From the NCBI RefSeq assembly GCF_030489605.1, contig NZ_JAUKFY010000011.1:1-64000 (forward strand): DNA of 64,000 bases, read 5' to 3'. The DNA comes from Brevibacillus laterosporus. GTDB taxonomy: Bacteria > Bacillota > Bacilli > Brevibacillales > Brevibacillaceae. The stretch's first letter is position 1. Every line of letters starts with the position of its first letter. The translations under genes were made by a program, and so were the position numbers. Shown here piece after piece: positions 6,836 to 15,244 of the stretch. Under the pieces are notes generated by a model. It saw only the letters and a list, made by a program, of their open reading frames with translations, was not told the DNA's origin and searched no databases.

Positions 6836-9800
6836 TTATTGTTCTAATTCAACTAAAAGATCTCCTACTTCAATACTGTCTCCTTCGTTGACGTGAATAG
6901 CTTTAATTGTTCCGTCAGCAGGGGCCTGAAGGGTAGTCTCCATTTTCATTGCTTCACTTACAATTAAATTATGTCCTCGGGAGATGGAATCGCCTGGTTT
7001 TACTAATACTTTTAGGATTTTTCCTGGCATAGATGCTCCAATATGGCCTGGATTTTTGCGATCAGCCTTTAAGCGTACGGAGGCTGATACTTGTGCAGAT
7101 AGATCACGTACTGTAATAATGCGGTTTTGACCGTTTAAATCAAAGTTTACTTTACGTGTTCCATCAGGCAGCACTTCTCCAATATTGTTTAGCTTAATGA
7201 TCAGGGTTTTTCCTTGTTCAATCGTAACAGAGGTTTCTTCACCTAAACGCAAGCCATAGAAGAAGGTTGATGTTTCTAAATTAGACAGGTCACCATATAG
7301 CTTGGAGGTTTGTTCATATTGTAGGAACACTTGTGGATACATGATGTATGATAACACTTCCAGATCATCCACCTTACGTTCCACTTTTTCCTCTACCTCT
7401 TGTTTTACTTTGTCAAAATCGATAGGGGAAAGCAATTCACCAGGTCGGCATGTAAATGCTTTTCGTCCCTTTAAAATAATTTTTTGCAGCTTTTCTGGGA
7501 ACCCATTAGGCGGCTGCCCTAGATAGCCTTGGAAAAATTGAATGACACTGTCTGGGAAATCAATTCTATCTCCTTTTTCATAAATGTTTTCTTCATCCAA
7601 ATCATTTTGGACCATAAACAGAGCCATATCGCCAACTACTTTGGAAGACGGTGTTACTTTTACAATATCGCCAAACATTTTATTGACAGTGCTGTACATT
7701 TTCTTCACTTCGTCCCAGCGACCTTCTAAGCCGACAGCCTTTGCTTGCTGTTCCAAGTTAGAATACTGGCCACCTGGCATTTCATGCTGGTAAACCTCAG
7801 CACTGGTGGATTTCATATCGCTGGCAAACCCTTGGTACATCGGACGAACATCTTCCCAGTAGTCGGATAGCTTATTGAAGCCGTCTAGATCAAGCTTTGT
7901 ATCCCGTTCAGTCCCTTCAAGCAGGGCTACCAGGGCATTGAGGCTTGGCTGAGAGGTAAGACCAGACATTGAGCTTACGGAAGCATCTACAATATCTACC
8001 CCTGCTTCAATAGCTTTAACCAGCGTAGCACCGCCGTTACCGGAGCTGTCATGTGTATGCAGATGGATAGGAATGCCGATCTCCTGCTTTAGAGCATGGA
8101 CAAGCTGATAAGCGGCATATGGTTTTAAGAGTCCTGCCATGTCCTTGATCGCAAGGATGTTAGCTCCTGCTTTTTCAAGCTGTTTGGCCAGCTCTACGTA
8201 ATAGGATAAAGAGTATTTGGTGCGATTTGGATCAAGAATATCGCCTGTATAGCAAATTGCCGCTTCAGCGACCTTGCCTGATTCGCGTACAGAATCAATG
8301 GCCAGCTCCATGCCTGGGAGCCAGTTCAGGCTGTCGAATATACGGAATACATCAATACCATTCTCAGCAGATGCTTTAATAAATGCCTTAACCGCATTGT
8401 CTGGGTAATTGGTGTAGCCTACCGCATTTGCTCCGCGCAACAGCATTTGGAATAGGACATTTGGAATTTTTTCGCGTAATAGACGCAAGCGTTCCCATGG
8501 TGATTCACTTAAGAAGCGCATGCTGGTATCGAATGTTGCACCGCCCCACATTTCCAAGGAGAATAAATCTCCGCCCAATTTACCCGTTGCTTCGGCAATC
8601 GCAAGCATATCGTAGGTACGCACCCTTGTGGCAAATAGGGACTGATGGGCATCACGGAAGGTGGTATCTGTCAGTAAAACCTTATTTTGGGCCTGAATCC
8701 ATTTAGTTAAGCCTTCAACGCCTTCAAGCTCCAAAATTTGTTTTGTACCGGCTGGATAAGGCTGATCAAACGGTGTTTTTGGCACGCGAGGAGAATGAAA
8801 CAGCGGCTTCTCCTCCTTTGATAGCCCAGGGTAACCATTAACTGAGATATTTCCAATGTAATTAAGCAATCGTGTACCACGGTCCTGCACACCTGGGAAT
8901 TTGAATAATTCCGGCTTGGAATCAATAAAGGATGTATTGTAATTACCTGATAAGAAATCAGGATGTGTTACCACGTTTTTCAAGAATGGCAGATTGGTTT
9001 TAACACCGCGAATCCGAAACTCTCGCAAGCTACGGAGCATTTTGCGCGAGGCTTGCTCAAATGTATTTGCATAGGTACAAATTTTAACCAGCAGGGAGTC
9101 GTAGTATGGTGTAATGACAGCTCCAGGATACCCGTTGTTTCCGTCTAAGCGCACGCCAAATCCTTCGCCAGAACGCCACGCCAGCAATTTTCCGGCATCA
9201 GGGATAAAGCCGTTTTCTGGATCTTCTGTTGTAACGCGACATTGGATGGCATAGCCGCTCATTTTAATGTCATTTTGCGAAGTAATGCCTATTTGCGGAT
9301 CGCTTAAATGTAAGCCCTCTGCTACACGAATTTGGGTTTGCACGATATCAATGCCAGTAATCAGCTCTGTAATCGTATGTTCTACCTGAATCCGTGGGTT
9401 TACCTCAATAAAATAGAACTTATTATCCGGTGTAAGTAAGAACTCAACGGTTCCTGCGTTTGAATAACCAGCCGTTTTCATTAAGGTTAGAGCAGCTTGA
9501 CAGATTTCTTCACGCAGCTCATCAGAGAGTGTTGTACTAGGTGCTACTTCAACGACTTTTTGATGTCTGCGCTGGATAGAACAATCGCGCTCAAATAAGT
9601 GGACCAGGTTACCATACTGATCTCCTATGATTTGTACTTCAATATGTTTTGGATTTTCCAGATACCGTTCCAGATAAACCTCTGCATTGCCAAAAGAAGA
9701 GTTGGCTTCAGAACGGGCTCTTTCCAAGCCCTCCTGCAATTCCTCAGGTCCTCGAACAATTCGCATGCCTCGACCGCCGCCGCCAGATACCCCTTTAATA

Positions 9801-10282
9801 ATGATAGGGAAACCTGCTTGACGCGAAAACTCCAAGGCTTCATCCAACGATTCAATGGACTCTTCTGTGCCTGGAATGACTGGGATACCAGCTTCAATTG
9901 CCAGTTTACGGGCTTCTACTTTATCGCCGAATTTCTTGATTAGATCGGAAGAGGGACCGATGAAAATAATTCCTTCTTCCTTACAACGACGTGCAAACTC
10001 TTCATTTTCCGATAAGAAGCCATAACCGGGATGGATAGCATCGATATTGTGTCTTTTCGCAATCTCAATGATTCCCTCGATATCCAGATAAGCTTCAATC
10101 GGGCCTTTTCCCTCACCAATTAAGTAAGATTCATCGGCTTTGAATCGGTGAAGTGAAATATTGTCTTGCTCAGAGTAAATGGCAACAGTACGGATTGATA
10201 ACTCAGTAGCGGCACGGAAAATACGAATGGCAATTTCTCCGCGGTTGGCTACTAGCAGTCTTTTAATTTTTCTCTGCTCCAT
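6836..10282 (-). CDS. pyc: Pyruvate carboxylase
   Basis: A full-length 1148-residue enzyme that carboxylates pyruvate to oxaloacetate using ATP, bicarbonate and biotin, refilling the TCA cycle. Order of domains: biotin carboxylase (about 1-455; ATP-grasp glycine loop SGGGGRGMR near 170), carboxyltransferase of the HMGL type (about 530-800; DTTFRDAHQSL at its start, metal-site HLHTHD), the allosteric/PC-specific domain, and the biotinyl domain with the acceptor lysine in EAMKME (about Lys1113). AGGGGAG lies 8 nt before the ATG. It is monocistronic and uninterrupted. Confidence 0.98.
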   Translation of the reverse strand: MEQRKIKRLLVANRGEIAIRIFRAATELSIRTVAIYSEQDNISLHRFKADESYLIGEGKGPIEAYLDIEGIIEIAKRHNIDAIHPGYGFLSENEEFARRCKEEGIIFIGPSSDLIKKFGDKVEARKLAIEAGIPVIPGTEESIESLDEALEFSRQAGFPIIIKGVSGGGGRGMRIVRGPEELQEGLERARSEANSSFGNAEVYLERYLENPKHIEVQIIGDQYGNLVHLFERDCSIQRRHQKVVEVAPSTTLSDELREEICQAALTLMKTAGYSNAGTVEFLLTPDNKFYFIEVNPRIQVEHTITELITGIDIVQTQIRVAEGLHLSDPQIGITSQNDIKMSGYAIQCRVTTEDPENGFIPDAGKLLAWRSGEGFGVRLDGNNGYPGAVITPYYDSLLVKICTYANTFEQASRKMLRSLREFRIRGVKTNLPFLKNVVTHPDFLSGNYNTSFIDSKPELFKFPGVQDRGTRLLNYIGNISVNGYPGLSKEEKPLFHSPRVPKTPFDQPYPAGTKQILELEGVEGLTKWIQAQNKVLLTDTTFRDAHQSLFATRVRTYDMLAIAEATGKLGGDLFSLEMWGGATFDTSMRFLSESPWERLRLLREKIPNVLFQMLLRGANAVGYTNYPDNAVKAFIKASAENGIDVFRIFDSLNWLPGMELAIDSVRESGKVAEAAICYTGDILDPNRTKYSLSYYVELAKQLEKAGANILAIKDMAGLLKPYAAYQLVHALKQEIGIPIHLHTHDSSGNGGATLVKAIEAGVDIVDASVSSMSGLTSQPSLNALVALLEGTERDTKLDLDGFNKLSDYWEDVRPMYQGFASDMKSTSAEVYQHEMPGGQYSNLEQQAKAVGLEGRWDEVKKMYSTVNKMFGDIVKVTPSSKVVGDMALFMVQNDLDEENIYEKGDRIDFPDSVIQFFQGYLGQPPNGFPEKLQKIILKGRKAFTCRPGELLSPIDFDKVKQEVEEKVERKVDDLEVLSYIMYPQVFLQYEQTSKLYGDLSNLETSTFFYGLRLGEETSVTIEQGKTLIIKLNNIGEVLPDGTRKVNFDLNGQNRIITVRDLSAQVSASVRLKADRKNPGHIGASMPGKILKVLVKPGDSISRGHNLIVSEAMKMETTLQAPADGTIKAIHVNEGDSIEVGDLLVELEQ

Positions 10283-10634
10283 GATTTTTCTCCCCTATCG
10301 TTATGTAAGTGGCAGGTTAACATCTCTATCATGTGCTTTCTTTCCATGATACAGAAAAACACCTGTATTTACATTAATTTTCGTACCATTTTTCTTGCCT
10401 TTTCAGCTAATGAGACAAATTCGTGACTTTATCTACAACTATACCCAAAAAAGGGAGTTTTGAACAAAACGGTAAAGAAGTTAATTGTTTGATTTTAACA
10501 TCATGATCAGAATAACCAAATTAGAGAGGAAACCTACTTTTCTTCTCCTACGAAACATTATAAAATAGGTTAGCGTTGAACGAAAGAATCATAGATTGCA
10601 CAGTTATGGCAATGTGAATAGGAGAATACATAAT
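10283..10634. other. Divergent region between pyc and amj
   Basis: 352 nt with no gene. It holds the pyc leader on the minus side and, near 10551-10577, an ECF-type promoter-like element facing amj (listed separately). The middle is AT-rich and shows no repeat or operator that I can support. Confidence 0.5.
10552..10577 (+). promoter_or_regulatory. Candidate ECF (sigma-M-like) promoter of amj
   Basis: GAAAC at 10552-10556, a 17-nt spacer, and CGTT at 10574-10577 resemble the sigma-M pattern TGAAAC-N16/17-CGTC. In Bacillus subtilis amj is induced through sigma-M when MurJ fails, so the match fits the downstream gene. Confidence 0.45.
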
Positions 10635-11462
10635 ATGAAACTAATGATCGTGGTGGTGGTTACCATGTTGATTAGCTGTGTAGAAACAGTCTCTTATGCT
10701 GCGAGGCTTTCTGGTGCGCGCACAGGAAAAATTGGCGCTTCTACTTCGCTTTTCAACATATTGGTGTTATTCGCCCGGTTTGCTGTTATGAGTCAGTCCA
10801 TACTGTTGGCCTCTATGCTTGAAGCTGTTACACGCTTTAAGGATAAAATTCCCCTCATGAACTACGAGCAATTAATCAATGATTTGTTAATAAATTTTCG
10901 TATTGTTCTGTTCGGAATGAGTATGGGCATTGTGCTGGGGATGTTTCTGTTGCCTACCGTTACACGCGTGCTGGCCATTGGTACACGTAAATTGGATAAG
11001 CATGGCAGTGTCCCTAAAATTTTTCGTAGCGAAGGCATTCTGCGTCTATTTTGGAAAATGCCCTCTCAATTTTGGATTCCATCGTTTCGAAATAATTGGC
11101 AGATTATAAAAGAAACCCGCATCGGTGCTAATTTCTTTTGGATGAATGCCGTTATTTTTTCCTTTTATTCCATTGCTATCCTATCATCGCTGTATGCAGG
11201 GGTTCTTGTACCTGATCATCGCACGGTGGCAAACCAAATGGCTACGGTCATTAATGGAGTAGGAACCATCTTATTGGTTATTTTTGTTGATCCGATTTGT
11301 TCAAAGCTGCTTGATGATGTAGTTAGTGATGCCCGACCTTATAAGGACCTAAAGGTTACGGTTTTTCACCTCGGTGCTGGACGGTTAGTCGGTACGGTAA
11401 TTGCACAAGTTTTACTATTTCCATTTGCTTACTTAATATCACTGATTGCACCACATATTTAA
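10635..11462 (+). CDS. amj: Lipid II flippase Amj
   Basis: A 275-residue polytopic membrane protein of the Amj/YdaH (DUF2837) family, which moves lipid-linked peptidoglycan precursor across the membrane as an alternative to MurJ. Visible features are about six hydrophobic segments, the N-terminal ISCVETVSYAARLSGARTG motif, and a cytoplasmic stretch around 130-165. The start at 10635 follows AGGAGA 9 nt upstream; the longer frame from 10596 lacks a site. It is a single gene with its own terminator. A stress (ECF) promoter is suggested upstream. Confidence 0.88.
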   Translation: MKLMIVVVVTMLISCVETVSYAARLSGARTGKIGASTSLFNILVLFARFAVMSQSILLASMLEAVTRFKDKIPLMNYEQLINDLLINFRIVLFGMSMGIVLGMFLLPTVTRVLAIGTRKLDKHGSVPKIFRSEGILRLFWKMPSQFWIPSFRNNWQIIKETRIGANFFWMNAVIFSFYSIAILSSLYAGVLVPDHRTVANQMATVINGVGTILLVIFVDPICSKLLDDVVSDARPYKDLKVTVFHLGAGRLVGTVIAQVLLFPFAYLISLIAPHI

Positions 11463-11771
11463 AAAAGAAGAGAACTGGCATATACATGTAGTCTGTAACG
11501 GCGCAATTCCTCTCGAAAAGGTGGGAATGCGCTTTTTTGTTGGTTTTATCTAGGGTGAATTCTGCGGGGGTACAGAGAAAATTCTGATAGACGTGAAAAA
11601 AGGCAGTCATCAGGGTAATTTTTAAAGAGTAAATAAATTCCTGCCTATGTTAGATGCTGTAAGACGGATGATAAAATTAAATTGATCTAATCCTGATATG
11701 GACGGTGTATTATGCATGAAACGGTTTACCGCTTCTTTTTTTTGTCCAAAATGGGGAGAGGAGGGAATCAT
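11463..11771. other. Intergenic region between amj and the next gene
   Basis: 309 nt. It contains the amj terminator (11501-11538). I see no operator, RNA structure or small gene between 11540 and 11760, where the ribosome site of the next gene begins. Confidence 0.5.
11501..11538 (+). terminator. Terminator after amj
   Basis: Stem GCGCAATTCC / GGGAATGCGC with one bulge, 11-nt loop, followed by six T residues. Confidence 0.85.
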
Positions 11772-12299
11772 ATGGACCTGCTAAGAAGAGAGCCAGTGGA
11801 GATTTGGAGATTGCTTATTCCACGAAAACAGTGGTTATTTGCTCAAGATACTGATCCCAGTGAATTTATTTTCGGCTATCGAGATAAAGTATACGTGGTT
11901 AACGAGGATGGTTCTGTGATTTCACTGCCTAGACCCCTGCATATAGAGCGGATGAGCGTTGTTCAACTACTCGATTTAATGGTAATGGGATCAGGTACAT
12001 TTGATTACGATGATAATGGTATTTTTGATGTTGGCGGAGTGTTAAAGGATATGGGGTATATGGCGGCCATTGGATCGGAAAAGCACGATTATCAGATAGA
12101 GATTGTTAATACTCTTGATCCTGATAAGATGAGTAGCAGCTATGTACTAAAGGGCGTAAGCTTCACTTTTGCCCTCTATCACGCTATTCTGCGATGTCAT
12201 GAGTTAAATTTGAAAAGTGACGGGTTATTTGAACATGAGGTTAAGGAAATTGTAAAGATTGAACCTGGAAAATATAAAACCAAACGCTATTTACATTAA
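11772..12299 (+). CDS. Conserved hypothetical protein
   Basis: A 175-residue soluble protein that I do not recognise. It starts at the ATG at 11772, 7 nt after AGGAGG; a longer frame from 11712 has no ribosome site. The sequence is a mix of beta segments (FIFGYRDKVYVVNEDGSVISLPRP) and an acidic patch YDDNGIFDVGG near residue 78. It ends in a basic tail KTKRYLH. There is no signal peptide or membrane segment. It lies alone between amj and tpx. Confidence 0.7.
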   Translation: MDLLRREPVEIWRLLIPRKQWLFAQDTDPSEFIFGYRDKVYVVNEDGSVISLPRPLHIERMSVVQLLDLMVMGSGTFDYDDNGIFDVGGVLKDMGYMAAIGSEKHDYQIEIVNTLDPDKMSSSYVLKGVSFTFALYHAILRCHELNLKSDGLFEHEVKEIVKIEPGKYKTKRYLH

Positions 12300-12347
12300 G
12301 AATTACATTTTTAAACGTTTTGATAGTGAAAAGTTTCAAAAAAACAT

Positions 12348-12362
12348 GTATGATAATTGTAC
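12348..12362 (+). promoter_or_regulatory. Weak PerR-like box upstream of tpx
   Basis: The 15-mer GTATGATAATTGTAC is partly palindromic and matches the PerR consensus TTATAATNATTATAA at 10 of 14 fixed positions. It lies 33 nt before the tpx start. Peroxide control of tpx is plausible but not shown. Confidence 0.25.
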
Positions 12363-12394
12363 TACATAGTTACAAAGTTAGAGGAGGGTTATCT

Positions 12395-12913
12395 ATGTCT
12401 GCAATTGAACGTCAAGGTGTCGTTACTTTTAAAGATCAACCAGTTACACTGCTAGGTCCAGAAATTAAAGTGGGAGATGCAGCTCCTGAGTTTTCCGTGC
12501 TTGCAAACAACCTAAGCCCAGTAACACTGGCTGATTCCAAAGGGACAATTCGTCTTATTTCTGTAGTGCCATCCTTAGATACAGGTGTTTGTGATCAACA
12601 AACTCGCCGTTTTAATGAAGAGGCAGCTAAGCTAGACAATGTGACAATTCTGACCGTTTCTGTTGATTTGCCATTTGCGCAGGCACGTTGGTGCGGAGCG
12701 GCTGGTATTGATAAAGTTCAAACAGTATCAGATCATCGTGATCTTTCCTTCGGTTTGGCTTATGGCGTAGTTATTAAGGAACTTCGTTTATTGTCCCGTG
12801 CAGTATTCGTTGTAGATTCTAATGATAAGGTTGTTTACGTAGAATATTTGCCGGCAGTAGGCCAGCATCCTAATTACGAAGCAGCAATTGAAGCGGTAAA
12901 AGCAGCAAAATAA
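12395..12913 (+). CDS. tpx: Thiol peroxidase (Tpx, atypical 2-Cys peroxiredoxin)
   Basis: A 172-residue periredoxin-fold enzyme that reduces hydrogen and alkyl peroxides with electrons from thioredoxin. The peroxidatic Cys66 lies in PSLDTGVCDQQT and the resolving Cys100 in ARWCGAAG; the usual family sequence there is RFCGAEG. The start at 12395 follows GAGGAGGG; the longer frame from 12320 has no site and runs through the probable promoter. It is monocistronic, cytoplasmic, and has its own terminator. Confidence 0.96.
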   Translation: MSAIERQGVVTFKDQPVTLLGPEIKVGDAAPEFSVLANNLSPVTLADSKGTIRLISVVPSLDTGVCDQQTRRFNEEAAKLDNVTILTVSVDLPFAQARWCGAAGIDKVQTVSDHRDLSFGLAYGVVIKELRLLSRAVFVVDSNDKVVYVEYLPAVGQHPNYEAAIEAVKAAK

Positions 12914-12956
12914 GGAAAGAGCATGCGCGGTTTCTTTATTCATAAAGGAAATGAAA

Positions 12957-12986
12957 AGTCCTCTCACATTAGAGAGGGCTTTTTTA
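12957..12986 (+). terminator. Terminator after tpx
   Basis: Stem CCTCTC / GAGAGG, loop ACATTA, followed by six T residues. Confidence 0.88.
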
Positions 12987-13191
12987 TGTTTGGAAAAGTT
13001 AAGTACAGTAAAAAAATTTAGCATTTAAGAATAAAGCTTTTAAATGGTTTTTTTGCATGAGGAATTGATAACAATTGGTAAAATTATTGACTTTTATAGA
13101 TGTGCTACCCCATAATATGGATAAAATTGTTTTTATAAAATTTCAATTTATCTCATAATTCATTCAACTACTCGTGCAAAGCAGGTGACGT

Positions 13192-14211
13192 ATGGAGAAA
13201 AAGCAGACAGAACCTTTGCTGGAAGTCTCTAACCTAGAAGCTGGCTTCCGCATTAACAATCAATTTTATAATGCGGTGGATGGTGTTTCCTTTTCGGTTG
13301 ATCCTGGCAAAGTGATTTGTATCGTTGGAGAATCAGGTTGTGGGAAAAGCGTCATGTCGTTATCCATTATGGGATTGCTGCCAAAGGAAACAGGAAGAGT
13401 GGCTAATGGAAGCATTCTTTTCCAAAATAAAAATTTGGTGGGACTCACAGCGGATGAATTGAATAAAATACGTGGGAAAGAGCTGGGGATGATCTTTCAG
13501 GAGCCTATGACAGCCTTAAATCCCGTGTTTACGATTGGATTCCAAATAGAAGAGGTTTTGTTCAATCATCTGAAAATTTCGAAAGATGAAGCGAGAAATC
13601 GTTCCATTGAATTGCTTTCACATGTTGGAATCCCGCGACCGGAAAAACTGGTGGACCAATATCCTCATCAGCTATCGGGAGGAATGAGGCAACGGGTCAT
13701 GATCGCCATGGCCATTGCATGTCAGCCAAAGCTACTGATTGCCGATGAACCTACTACTGCCTTAGACGTTACGATTCAAGCCCAGATTTTAGAACTATTA
13801 CGCGACATTCAATCAAAGAGCGGGATGTCTGTCATGCTGATTACGCACGACTTAGGAGTAGTAGCTGAAATGGCAGATGAAGTAATGGTCATGTATGCCG
13901 GTAAAATTGTGGAGCAAGGCAGTGTGGACCAAATTTTCTATGAGCCAAAGCACCCATACCTACAGCTCCTGTTGGAATCTATTCCCAAGCTCGATGAAGA
14001 CAAAGATCGACTGTATTCCATAAAGGGGATAGTGCCGTCACTGGTCAACATGCCAAGGACAGGATGCAGATTTGCTTCCCGATGTCCAATGGTCATGCTA
14101 GAGTGTACCGCGGTCTCGCCAGAGCTAGGCGATATTGGTGATTCACATAAAGTACGTTGCCTACTTTACCCTCAAAGCCAACCTAACGAAATTGCGGAGG
14201 CGTCGCTATGA
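13192..14211 (+). CDS. Di/oligopeptide ABC transporter ATP-binding protein (DppD/OppD type)
   Basis: A 339-residue ABC ATPase, first gene of a five-gene peptide importer. Walker A GESGCGKS is near residue 49, the signature LSGGMRQR near 160, Walker B LLIADEPT near 180, and an oligopeptide-type C-terminal extension contains Cys-rich CRFASRCPM. It pairs with the next ATPase to drive the two permeases. AGGTG lies only a few nt before the ATG. TTGACT near 13090 followed 18 nt later by CATAAT could be the promoter. The last 4 nt overlap the next gene. Confidence 0.93.
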   Translation: MEKKQTEPLLEVSNLEAGFRINNQFYNAVDGVSFSVDPGKVICIVGESGCGKSVMSLSIMGLLPKETGRVANGSILFQNKNLVGLTADELNKIRGKELGMIFQEPMTALNPVFTIGFQIEEVLFNHLKISKDEARNRSIELLSHVGIPRPEKLVDQYPHQLSGGMRQRVMIAMAIACQPKLLIADEPTTALDVTIQAQILELLRDIQSKSGMSVMLITHDLGVVAEMADEVMVMYAGKIVEQGSVDQIFYEPKHPYLQLLLESIPKLDEDKDRLYSIKGIVPSLVNMPRTGCRFASRCPMVMLECTAVSPELGDIGDSHKVRCLLYPQSQPNEIAEASL

Positions 14212-15203
14212 ACCAAACCACTGCTGATACAAAAAGCAAGATGTTGTTAGAAGTCAAAAACCTTAAAAAATATTATCCCATCACAGGAGGATTATTTAAA
14301 CGAAAAATTGGGGAAGTGAAGGCAGTAGACGATATTTCCTTTGTCCTAAGAGATGGAGAAACACTTGGACTGGTAGGGGAATCCGGCTGTGGAAAATCGA
14401 CAGCAGGACGTACCATTTTGCGGTTAACCGAACCGACAGCAGGTAGCATTTACTTTGATAATAAGGACATTACAAGCATGAAAGGCAAACCGCTGTGGGA
14501 TACCCGCCAACATATGCAGATGGTTTTTCAAGACCCCTATGCTTCCTTAAATCCTAAGATGATGGTGGGACATCTGGTAGCCGAACCAATTCGAAATTAC
14601 ACCAATCAACCGGAAAAAGATATAAAAGCTGAGGTAATGGAACTGCTTGTACGTGTCGGTTTACCAGAAGAGGCTTATTATAAATATCCTCACGAATTCT
14701 CTGGTGGTCAAAGGCAACGGGTTGGCATTGCAAGAGCATTAGCACTAAAGCCTAAATTAATATTGGCAGACGAGCCTGTTTCGGCTTTGGATGTATCAGT
14801 CCAATCACAGGTCTTGAATCTTTTGCAGGATTTACAAGAGGAATTTAAATTGTCCTATTTGTTTATCGCTCATAACTTAAGCGTTGTTAAGCATATCAGT
14901 GATCGGATAGGGGTTATGTATCTCGGTCGGTTGGTTGAAGTAACCGATAAGCACAGCTTGTATAAAGAGCCGTTGCATCCGTACACACAAGCGCTACTAT
15001 CTACAATTCCTGTACCAGATCCGCGAGCTAGATTCAATCGGGAGCGAATTATTTTACAAGGGGATGTTCCTTCACCGGAGAAGCCGCCTAGTGGCTGTGC
15101 GTTTCATCTTCGCTGTCCATACGTGAAGCAGGAGTGCAAAGAGATAAAACCGAGCTTAAAGGAGGTGAGTGAAGGACATCAGGTTGCTTGCCATTTATAT
15201 TAA
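14208..15203 (+). CDS. Di/oligopeptide ABC transporter ATP-binding protein (DppF/OppF type)
   Basis: A 331-residue ABC ATPase, the partner of the preceding gene with which it overlaps by 4 nt (ATGA). Walker A GESGCGKST is near residue 62, the signature FSGGQRQR near 164, and Walker B LILADEPVSALD follows. The C-terminal peptide-transporter extension includes CAFHLRCPY. The N-terminal insertion KYYPITGGLFKR is typical of DppF/OppF. Confidence 0.94.
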   Translation: MNQTTADTKSKMLLEVKNLKKYYPITGGLFKRKIGEVKAVDDISFVLRDGETLGLVGESGCGKSTAGRTILRLTEPTAGSIYFDNKDITSMKGKPLWDTRQHMQMVFQDPYASLNPKMMVGHLVAEPIRNYTNQPEKDIKAEVMELLVRVGLPEEAYYKYPHEFSGGQRQRVGIARALALKPKLILADEPVSALDVSVQSQVLNLLQDLQEEFKLSYLFIAHNLSVVKHISDRIGVMYLGRLVEVTDKHSLYKEPLHPYTQALLSTIPVPDPRARFNRERIILQGDVPSPEKPPSGCAFHLRCPYVKQECKEIKPSLKEVSEGHQVACHLY

Positions 15204-15244
15204 TCAAGGAACTCTAATCAAAATATAGCAAGGGGGATTATTAC

